Shown here: positions 55,944 to 64,000 of the stretch, piece after piece
Numbering within the stretch: the stretch's first letter is position 1
How the letters are laid out: every line of letters starts with the position of its first letter
NCBI GenBank assembly: GCA_025356635.1
Contig: JANXRY010000049.1
Span: forward strand, 1-64,000
From: Gammaproteobacteria bacterium
GTDB lineage: Bacteria; Pseudomonadota; Gammaproteobacteria; Xanthomonadales; Xanthomonadaceae
Length of the DNA stretch: 64,000 bases
Direction of reading: 5' to 3'
The notes under the pieces: model-generated
Seen by the model: only the letters and a program-made list of their open reading frames with translations
Databases searched by the model: none
What the model was told of the DNA's origin: nothing
Made by a program: the position numbers and the translations under genes

Positions 55944-57227
55944 TCAACCAGGCCAGGGCGGCAAGCACTGCTCGATCTGCGGCAGCGCCTGCCGCAGGTG
56001 CCTGGGGAGGCCGTCGCGCTGGTAAGGCACTGGCGCCTCGCCACGAATCAGTGGCTGCAGATAGCGACGGCAGGCCTCGGTGATGCCGTAGCCATCGGCG
56101 CGGATGAATTCGGCCGGCATCTTCTTTTCGTGGTTGGCGATCTCCGCCAGCATCGCCGGCACCACTTTCCAGCGGTAGGGGCGGTCCGACAGTCGCCGGA
56201 TCACCGGCATCATGCCGTTCATGCCCCTGAGCGCGTATTCGACTGCCGCCTTGCCCACCGCCTGTGCGTGCGCAAGGTCGGTCTCCGAGGCCAAGTGCCG
56301 GGCCGAGCGCTGCAGGTAATCCGGAACGGTCCAGTGGACTTTCAGGCCGAGCCGGTCCTTGACCATGGCCGCGATCAGCGGCCCGACGCCGCCGAGCTGG
56401 GAATGACCAAAGGCATCGACGCTACCCTCGCTTTCGGCAACGAATTTGCCATCGTCCCGGCGCAATCCCTCGGATACCGCGACAACGCAATACCCGACGC
56501 GTGCGACGGTGGTCCGGACCTGCTCGAGGAAGCCGGCCTCGTCGAACGGGATTTCCGGGAACAGGATCAGGTGCGGAGCCTCGTCTGCAGTCTTTCCCGC
56601 CAAACCTGCGGCAGCCGACAGCCAGCCAGCGTGCCGGCCCATGGTTTCGTAGACAAAGACCTTGGTGGATGTCTCGGCCATCGCCGCGACGTCCAGGGCG
56701 GCTTCGGCCACCGAGACTGCCGTGTACTTGGCCGCAGAGCCAAAACCGGGGCAGCAGTCGGTGACCACGAGGTCGTTGTCCACGGTCTTGGGCACGCCGA
56801 TGCAGGTCAATGGGTAGTCGTGGACCTCGGCCAACTGCGAGAGTTTGAGTGCGGTGTCCGCCGAGTCGTTGCCGCCGTTGTAGAGGAACCAACGCACGCC
56901 GTGGGCGCGCATGACTTCGATCAATCGCTCGTACTTGGCCCGGTCCTGCTCCAGCGATTTGAGCTTGACCCGGCAGGTTCCAAAGGCGCCGCCCGGGGTA
57001 TGTGCGAGTGCCCGTACCTGGGCGTTCGAGAGCGCGGAAGTGTCCAGGAGCTCCTCCCGCAACACCCCGAGGATGCCGTTGCGCGCCGCCAGCACTGGGA
57101 TGTTGTTGGTCCGGGCTGCGCGAATCACCGCCCCCGCGGTGGCGTTGATCACGGCGGTTACGCCTCCGGACTGGGCATAGAGCAACGTTCCTGCGCGCAT
57201 GGGCTTTCCGATCTTGTTTGACTTCAC
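55944..57227 (-). CDS. Pyrophosphate-dependent 6-phosphofructokinase
   Basis: LLYAQSGGVTAVINATAGAVI, YNGGNDSADTA and GVPKTVDNDL; Asp and Lys at positions diagnostic of PPi use. Confidence 0.93.
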   Translation of the reverse strand: MKSNKIGKPMRAGTLLYAQSGGVTAVINATAGAVIRAARTNNIPVLAARNGILGVLREELLDTSALSNAQVRALAHTPGGAFGTCRVKLKSLEQDRAKYERLIEVMRAHGVRWFLYNGGNDSADTALKLSQLAEVHDYPLTCIGVPKTVDNDLVVTDCCPGFGSAAKYTAVSVAEAALDVAAMAETSTKVFVYETMGRHAGWLSAAAGLAGKTADEAPHLILFPEIPFDEAGFLEQVRTTVARVGYCVVAVSEGLRRDDGKFVAESEGSVDAFGHSQLGGVGPLIAAMVKDRLGLKVHWTVPDYLQRSARHLASETDLAHAQAVGKAAVEYALRGMNGMMPVIRRLSDRPYRWKVVPAMLAEIANHEKKMPAEFIRADGYGITEACRRYLQPLIRGEAPVPYQRDGLPRHLRQALPQIEQCLPPWPG

Positions 57228-57352
57228 TAGCCCCTCCCGTTAGCGTTTCCCTGTCCGCACGGCCAGTCGGCGGCCCCACTATAGCCTCAGCGATCGGCTG
57301 TCAGGGGATGAAGACAGTGCCGTGCGTCCTTGTTTACGGGGTCGGATTCCGC

Positions 57353-57931
57353 ATGCGATTGGTTCTGTTAGGCGCGCCCGGTTCGGGCAAGGGCACCCAG
57401 GCGACGCGCCTGCGCGAGCACTTGCAGGTACCGCACATCACCACGGGCGGCATGCTGCGTGCCGCGGTGGATGCGGGTACTCCCTTGGGTCTCGTGGTCG
57501 GTCCGATCATGAAGGCGGGCAACCTTGTCTCCGACGAACTGATGCTCGGCGTCTTGGAAGAGCGCTTCGCGCAGCCCGACACCCGGAACGGCTTCATCCT
57601 CGACGGCTATCCGCGCAACCTGAGTCAGGCCAACGCGCTGGACGTGCTGCTGGTCCGGATCGGCCAGCCAATGGACTTGGCGGTGCAACTCGAAGTTGAT
57701 CAGGAATTGCTGGTCGATCGCCTGGCTGGTCGCGCCAAGGCCGAAGGCCGCGCCGACGATAGCCCGGAAGCGGTGCGCAATCGCCTGCGCGTCTACGAAG
57801 AACAGACCGCGCCGGTGGTCGATCATTACCGGACCCAGGGCAAGCTCGCGCACCTGGACGGCGTCGGTTCGCTCGATGACGTGTTCACTCGCATCCTGGA
57901 AGCGATTAGCCCTTACGCCGACGTTGGTTGA
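57353..57931 (+). CDS. adk: Adenylate kinase (short type)
   Basis: MRLVLLGAPGSGKGTQATRL and FILDGYPRNLSQANAL; 192 aa without a long LID domain. Confidence 0.96.
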   Translation: MRLVLLGAPGSGKGTQATRLREHLQVPHITTGGMLRAAVDAGTPLGLVVGPIMKAGNLVSDELMLGVLEERFAQPDTRNGFILDGYPRNLSQANALDVLLVRIGQPMDLAVQLEVDQELLVDRLAGRAKAEGRADDSPEAVRNRLRVYEEQTAPVVDHYRTQGKLAHLDGVGSLDDVFTRILEAISPYADVG

Positions 57932-59292
57932 TGAAACTGCATATCCTCGGCATCGCCGGTACCTTCATGGGCGGCGTCGCGGCGCTGGCGCGCGAGCAAG
58001 GCCACGCGGTGGACGGCTCGGACCAGAGCGTCTACCCGCCGATGTCCACGCAGCTTGAACAGCTTGGCATCACGTTGTCGCAAGGCTATTCGCCCGGAAA
58101 TATTTCTGCCGATACCGATGTCGTCGTGGTCGGCAATGCGCTTTCGCGCGGCAATGCCGCCGTCGAACATGTGTTGAACGCGCGCCTGAGCTACACCTCG
58201 GGCGCGGAATGGCTGCGCGAGAACGTGCTGCCGGGCCGGACGACGCTGGCAGTGGCCGGCACCCACGGCAAAACCACCACGACTTCGATCCTGGCGTTCC
58301 TGCTTGAAGCTGCAGGCCGCGATCCCGGTTTTCTGGTCGGCGGCGTTCCGGAGAATTTCGGCGTCTCGGCACGCCTCGGTAGCGGCAAGGAATTCGTGGT
58401 CGAGGCCGACGAATACGACACCGCGTTTTTCGACAAGCGCTCGAAGTTCGTGCACTACCGGCCGACGGTTGCCATCCTCAACAACCTCGAATACGACCAC
58501 GCCGATATTTTTCCGGACCTTGCCGCGATCCAGCGGCAATTCCACCATCTGGTGCGGATCGTCCCAGGCAATGGCCGCCTGATCGTCAATGGCGCCGATA
58601 CAGCGCTGGCTGAAGTGTTGGCGATGGGCTGCTGGACGCCAGTCGTGCGCTTTGGTATCGACGGCGATTTCGAATGGACGGCGCGCCTGCTGCACGCGGA
58701 CGGTTCGGAATTCGTGGTTTGTCATCACGGGGCGGAAGTTGGCACGGTCCATTGGCCGTTGACCGGCCGGCATAATGTGATGAACGCGCTAGCGGCGTTG
58801 GCGGCGGCGAATGCGGTCGGCGTGAACGTCGCCGATGTCATTCCGAAACTAGCACAGTTCGTCAGCGTCAAGCGGCGGATGGAAAATCTCGGCCGCGCCC
58901 GCGGCGTGACCGTGTACGACGACTTTGCCCATCACCCGACCGCGATTCGCGCCACGCTCGAAGGGCTGCGCGCGCAAGTTGGATCGGCGCGCATAGTGGT
59001 GGCGCTGGAGCCGCGCAGCAACTCGATGCGCCTGGGCGCGCATGCGGAACAGATCGTGCCCTCGCTTGATCAGGCCGATGTCGTGGTGTTCCTGCATCGT
59101 CCGGAATTGGCCTGGGACGCCGGCAAGGTGATCGCCAATCTACGTGGCGCGGGCGAGACGGTGCCGACGGTAGATGCGCTGGTCACGCATCTGGTTGCCC
59201 TGGTTCGTGCGGACGACCATCTGGTATTCATGTCCAATGGCGGTTTCGAAGGTGCGCCGCGGCGGACGCTGGCGGCGTTGAAAAACCCCTGA
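57931..59292 (+). CDS. mpl: UDP-N-acetylmuramate:L-alanyl-gamma-D-glutamyl-meso-diaminopimelate ligase
   Basis: MKLHILGIAGTFMGGVAALAREQGH, AVAGTHGKTTTTSILAFLLE and VYDDFAHHPTAIRATLEGLR. Start overlaps the adk stop (TGATG). Confidence 0.97.
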   Translation: MKLHILGIAGTFMGGVAALAREQGHAVDGSDQSVYPPMSTQLEQLGITLSQGYSPGNISADTDVVVVGNALSRGNAAVEHVLNARLSYTSGAEWLRENVLPGRTTLAVAGTHGKTTTTSILAFLLEAAGRDPGFLVGGVPENFGVSARLGSGKEFVVEADEYDTAFFDKRSKFVHYRPTVAILNNLEYDHADIFPDLAAIQRQFHHLVRIVPGNGRLIVNGADTALAEVLAMGCWTPVVRFGIDGDFEWTARLLHADGSEFVVCHHGAEVGTVHWPLTGRHNVMNALAALAAANAVGVNVADVIPKLAQFVSVKRRMENLGRARGVTVYDDFAHHPTAIRATLEGLRAQVGSARIVVALEPRSNSMRLGAHAEQIVPSLDQADVVVFLHRPELAWDAGKVIANLRGAGETVPTVDALVTHLVALVRADDHLVFMSNGGFEGAPRRTLAALKNP

Positions 59293-59392
59293 CCATTCGG
59301 GCCGCACGGCGCGGCACCAACTCCTCCGCGCCCGATACCGCTCCGATCGTTGGTACCACGCCATACGGCCCACTCATGGCTACACTGCGATC

Positions 59393-59974
59393 GTGAACGC
59401 TCGCCCGCTGCCACTGTTCCCGCTCAACACCGTGCTGTTGCCCGGCGGCCGCCTGTCCCTGCGTGTGTTCGAGCCGCGCTATCTCGATCTCGTTCGCGAT
59501 TGCGCCCGAACCAACAGTGGCTTCGGCATTTGTTCAATTCTCGAAGGCCAGGAAACCGGCGTGCCCGCGCTGCCCGCTGCGTTCGGTTGCGAGGCGCGCA
59601 TCGTCGACTTCGCCAGCACCGAGGGCGGCTTGCTAGGTATCACCGTGCAGGGCGAGCGGCGCTTTCACGTTATGCACACTCGGGTGCGCGACAACGGGCT
59701 GATCATGGCCGAGGTCGAATGGCAGGCGGAATCGCCGACCACGCGAGTTCGACCCGAACACCAGTTGCTGGCCCTGCTGCTTGCGAAACTTCTGGATCGC
59801 GCCAGTATCGGATACACGAATGCCGAGCTTGAAGATGCCGACTGGATTGCGTGGCGTTTGGCTGAGTGGCTGCCGCTGACGCTGGTCGAGCGACAGGCCT
59901 TGTTGGTGGAAGACGATCCGCATCAACGATTGCAGAAATTGGTGGAACACATCCCGCGCTTTCAGGCGGATTGA
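59393..59974 (+). CDS. LON peptidase substrate-binding domain protein
   Basis: LPLFPLNTVLLPGGRLSLRVFEPRYLDLVRDCAR. Confidence 0.92.
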   Translation: MNARPLPLFPLNTVLLPGGRLSLRVFEPRYLDLVRDCARTNSGFGICSILEGQETGVPALPAAFGCEARIVDFASTEGGLLGITVQGERRFHVMHTRVRDNGLIMAEVEWQAESPTTRVRPEHQLLALLLAKLLDRASIGYTNAELEDADWIAWRLAEWLPLTLVERQALLVEDDPHQRLQKLVEHIPRFQAD

Positions 59975-60019
59975 ATTGGCACATTGAATCGACGGATTGA
60001 AAAAACACTGGAGCACGTC

Positions 60020-60838
<819 letters not shown>

Positions 60839-60860
60839 TTCGACTCGACGAGGCACTGCC

Positions 60861-61280
60861 ATGAAATACCTGCACAGCATGGTCCGCGTGCGCGACCTCG
60901 ACGCCAACCTACGCTTTTTCTGCGAGGGCTTGGGGCTCAAGGAAGTGCGCCGCGTCGACAACGAGGCCGGCAAGTTCACGCTGGTATTCCTCGCCGCGCC
61001 CGGCAGCCCCGAGGCCGAAGTCGAACTGACCCACAACTGGGGCTCGGCCGAAGACTATGGCAGCGCGCGCAATTTCGGCCACCTTGCTTTCCGGGTCGAG
61101 GACATCTATGCGACCTGCGCCCACCTGCAATCGATGGGCGTGACCATCAACCGGCCGCCGCGCGACGGCCACATGGCTTTCGTGCGTTCGCCGGACCTGA
61201 TTTCGGTCGAATTGCTGCAGGACGGTTCCCTGCCGCCCGCCGAGCCCTGGGTGTCGATGGCGAACGTCGGTAGTTGGTGA
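60861..61280 (+). CDS. VOC family protein / lactoylglutathione lyase-like
   Basis: YLHSMVRVRDLDANLRFFCEGLGLKEVRR and VELTHNWGSAEDYGSARNFGHLAFRVEDIY. Confidence 0.9.
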   Translation: MKYLHSMVRVRDLDANLRFFCEGLGLKEVRRVDNEAGKFTLVFLAAPGSPEAEVELTHNWGSAEDYGSARNFGHLAFRVEDIYATCAHLQSMGVTINRPPRDGHMAFVRSPDLISVELLQDGSLPPAEPWVSMANVGSW

Positions 61281-61302
61281 GCACAGCGCCTATTCTTGAG
61301 TT

Positions 61303-62451
61303 CTACCAATCCTTGACCGGATTCGCGCCGCGGGTGGCGGGCACATATATTTCGGCGATCCTGGCCGCGATTTTCATGACATCGGTGTGATGCGCACCCA
61401 AGTTGGTCATGACGATGATGGTGAGCCGATCATCCAGGTATCGGGAAATTACGCCACTATCTCCAGGGCCGCCGTCGGTGTGAAAAACGATGCGATGGCC
61501 TTTGGCAGTTGCCATGAACCAACCCATGCCACCCGGGTACGCCGACCCATCGTCAAGTGGCACGGGCGTCCACATCGTCTCCAGGATGCTTCGCTTGACG
61601 ATCCGCTCCGAGTACAGAGCGGCGTCCCACTTCGCCAGGTCAAGGACATTCATCCACAGACCGCCCGCCGCCCCCGAGAGGATCGACTGGGACCACCAGC
61701 GTGGTGCGTTCTTCCATGCACCGTCGACAAGGGTATAGCCATTGGCGCGGTTCGGAATGATGTCGGCATAACTGAAGACACGAGTCGCGGTCATGCCCAG
61801 CGGCGCAAAGAAGCGTTCACGCAGGAAATCGCCGTAGGGTTTGCCGGTGACGCGATGAATCAGAATGCCCAGCAAGTCGTAGCACGCGTTGCAGTAGTTC
61901 CACTTGCTGCCGGGCTGGGAATCCAGGGGCTGCGCCAGATAGGCGCGGGCGAGTTCTTCTTCGGTGTATTCACGGTGGAAGTCGACGACCCCTTTGGTCC
62001 CATTCGTCTCCTCCGTGCCGTCGGAGACATCGGGTATGCCGGAGGTATGGGTCAGCAGGTGTCGAATCGTGACTGCCTTCAGGGCAGGCGGCGCTTCCGG
62101 GAAGTATTTCGTGATGTTGTCGTCCAGGCAGAGCTTGCCGTCTTCGGCCAGAAGCATGATGGCCGTCGCCGTGAATTGCTTCGATATCGAGCCGGCATCG
62201 AAAATCGTCTTGGGAGACGCCGCGGCGCCGAGTTCGAGATTGGCGAAACCGTAGCCCGCGACCTTGATTATTTTCCCGTCGCGAACCACCGCGAGACCGA
62301 GCCCGGGGATCTTTTGATCCTTCATCACCTGCCGAATGGCGGCATCGGTCTTGGCCGACAACGACGCGCTTTTTGGAACGCCCGCCGCCGGGGTTGACGC
62401 CATCGCGCTCGCAATGAGCAGGGCAAACACAAAACCGGCGACGCGTCTCAT
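61303..62451 (-). CDS. Serine hydrolase (beta-lactamase/AmpC-like family)
   Basis: Signal peptide at [42 protein letters not shown] (SxxK), YCNACYDLLGILIHRVTGKPY (YxN) and HTDGGPGDSGV. Confidence 0.9.
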   Translation of the reverse strand: MRRVAGFVFALLIASAMASTPAAGVPKSASLSAKTDAAIRQVMKDQKIPGLGLAVVRDGKIIKVAGYGFANLELGAAASPKTIFDAGSISKQFTATAIMLLAEDGKLCLDDNITKYFPEAPPALKAVTIRHLLTHTSGIPDVSDGTEETNGTKGVVDFHREYTEEELARAYLAQPLDSQPGSKWNYCNACYDLLGILIHRVTGKPYGDFLRERFFAPLGMTATRVFSYADIIPNRANGYTLVDGAWKNAPRWWSQSILSGAAGGLWMNVLDLAKWDAALYSERIVKRSILETMWTPVPLDDGSAYPGGMGWFMATAKGHRIVFHTDGGPGDSGVISRYLDDRLTIIVMTNLGAHHTDVMKIAARIAEIYVPATRGANPVKDW

Positions 62452-63593
62452 GCCGCATCTCCATCTGCCAGCGCCTGGCGCAGGTCTTCGATCAGATCCT
62501 CCGCATTTTCGAGGCCCACCGAGAACCGCAGCAGGTTCTGCGGCGACAGCGGATTCGGGCCTTCGACCGAAGCGCGGTGCTCGATCAGGGATTCGCAGCC
62601 GCCCAGTGAAGTGGCGTTGAGGATCAGCCGGAGATTTCCTGCCACGTGCAGCGCCGCGTCGCGCCCGCCCTTGACGCGGAAGCTGAGCATGCCGCCGAAG
62701 TCCGACATCTGCCGGGCGGCAACGGCGTGGTCTGGATGGGACGCCAGTCCCGGGTAGTGCACCGCCTCGACCGCGGGATGCGCGGCCAGGAATTCGGCGA
62801 TGGCGCGGGCGTTGCGGCAGTGCCATGCCATGCGCGCCGGCAAGGAGCGCGCGCCGCGCAGCAGCAGCCAGGCGTTGAACGGCGACAGGATCGCGCCGGT
62901 GATGTGCCGGCGATGGAACACCGACTCGAAAAAGGCATCGCGACGGGCGAACGCGAGCGCGCCGCCGAGCACGTCGCTGTGGCCGCCGAAATACTTGGTG
63001 GTCGAGTGCATCACCAGGTCGGCGCCCAGCGCCAGCGGCCGCTGCAGCACCGGCGTGGCGAAGGTGTTGTCGCAGGCGAGCAAGGCGCCGGCGCCGTGGG
63101 CGATGTCGGCCAGCGCGGCGATGTCGGCGATCTTCACCTGCGGATTCGACGGTGTTTCCGCCCAGATCATGCGCGTGGACGGCGTCATCGCGGCGCGCAC
63201 TGCCGAAACGTCGCCCATGTCGACGATGGTTCCGTGGATGCCTTTCTCCGGCAGGAAATCGTCGCACAGCGCGCGCAACCCGGTGTAGCAGTCATCGGGG
63301 ATGAGTAATTGCGAGCCGGCTGGAAGCGACCCGATAGCGGCCAGCATCGCCGCCTGTCCGGAAGCGAAAGCCAGCGCCGCCTCGCCTTGTTCCAGTGCCG
63401 CGAGCATCGTCTCGAAACGGTCCTGGGTCGGGTTCCGTTCGCGCAGGTATTCGTAGTCGCTGCGCCGCTCGCCGGCGGGGCCGTGCTCGAACGTGGTCGA
63501 CAGATGGATCGGCGGGGCGACCGCGCCGGTTTCCTTGTCGGGTGCGCCACCGGCGTGGATGGCGAGGGTTTCGAGCCTCAGTTTGTCATTCAT
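62448..63593 (-). CDS. PLP-dependent Cys/Met metabolism enzyme (cystathionine gamma-synthase/lyase-like)
   Basis: [29 protein letters not shown] and [19 protein letters not shown]. Confidence 0.92.
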   Translation of the reverse strand: MNDKLRLETLAIHAGGAPDKETGAVAPPIHLSTTFEHGPAGERRSDYEYLRERNPTQDRFETMLAALEQGEAALAFASGQAAMLAAIGSLPAGSQLLIPDDCYTGLRALCDDFLPEKGIHGTIVDMGDVSAVRAAMTPSTRMIWAETPSNPQVKIADIAALADIAHGAGALLACDNTFATPVLQRPLALGADLVMHSTTKYFGGHSDVLGGALAFARRDAFFESVFHRRHITGAILSPFNAWLLLRGARSLPARMAWHCRNARAIAEFLAAHPAVEAVHYPGLASHPDHAVAARQMSDFGGMLSFRVKGGRDAALHVAGNLRLILNATSLGGCESLIEHRASVEGPNPLSPQNLLRFSVGLENAEDLIEDLRQALADGDAA

Positions 63594-64000
63594 GCCCGTG
63601 TCTCCCGGAAAGCCTCGCGTGCCGCCTCAAGCGTATGCCCGATCTCGATGTCGCCGTGCGCCGACGACAGGAAGCCGGCCTCGAAGGCTGAGGGCGCGAA
63701 ATACACGCCGCGCCGGAGGATGCCATGGAAAAACCGGTTGAACGCCGCCGTGTCGCAGGCAACGGCCTGGGCGTAGGTCTCGACGCGTTGATCGGTGAAG
63801 TACAGGCCGAACATCGCGCAGCTGCGGGTGGTGGTAACGGCGACGCCGGCTTCGCGCGCGGCGGCTTCGAGGCCATCGCAAAGTTCATGGGTACGCTTTT
63901 CGAGCGACGCATGGAATCCCGGCGCCTGGATGAGCGCGAGCGTCGCCAGTCCGGCCGCCATCGCCACTGGATTACCGGACAGCGTGCCGGCCTGGTAGAT
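63590..64000 (-). CDS. hemL: Glutamate-1-semialdehyde 2,1-aminomutase, C-terminal part (truncated by window end)
   Basis: Reverse frame open to the window end reads [24 protein letters not shown]..., then [58 protein letters not shown]. Confidence 0.94.
   Translation of the reverse strand: MYQAGTLSGNPVAMAAGLATLALIQAPGFHASLEKRTHELCDGLEAAAREAGVAVTTTRSCAMFGLYFTDQRVETYAQAVACDTAAFNRFFHGILRRGVYFAPSAFEAGFLSSAHGDIEIGHTLEAAREAFRETRA

Overview
64 kb of a GC-rich, gene-dense chromosome with no rRNA, tRNA, IS element or CRISPR array that I could see. Gene content (WaaA, TolC, Pcm, PPi-dependent phosphofructokinase, short-type adenylate kinase, Mpl, H+-PPase) suggests a gammaproteobacterium of the Xanthomonadales/Lysobacterales type; this placement is inference. 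The window opens inside a peptidase S10 gene and closes inside hemL (reverse strand). Main blocks: (1) secreted or surface hydrolase-like genes, 1-7.5 kb; (2) an atypical Nramp-family transporter; (3) an AraC regulator divergent from a parallel beta-helix lipoprotein, a diheme cytochrome lipoprotein (SO2930-like) and a TonB-dependent receptor, 8.8-14.9 kb, with a 22-bp-period direct repeat in the divergent promoter region; (4) a complete cyanophycin locus, iadA-cphB-cphA-cphA', 14.9-21.6 kb, whose second synthetase-like gene lacks the ATP-grasp domain and seems to have no canonical start codon; (5) mgtE and glnE; (6) an LPS core / lipid A locus, 25.8-34.5 kb; (7) TolC/Pcm; (8) a TetR-controlled RND efflux pair with tandem operator-like sites; (9) a TPP riboswitch and thiC; (10) a pyrophosphate-metabolism neighbourhood (ppa, hppA, PPi-PFK, adk) plus cell-wall genes; (11) SDR/VOC enzymes, a serine hydrolase, a Cys/Met-metabolism PLP enzyme and hemL. 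The best candidates for an under-described system are the beta-helix/cytochrome/TonB receptor cassette and the cphA' (N-domain plus Mur-ligase) protein. All family calls were made by eye from protein motifs; no database search was run.
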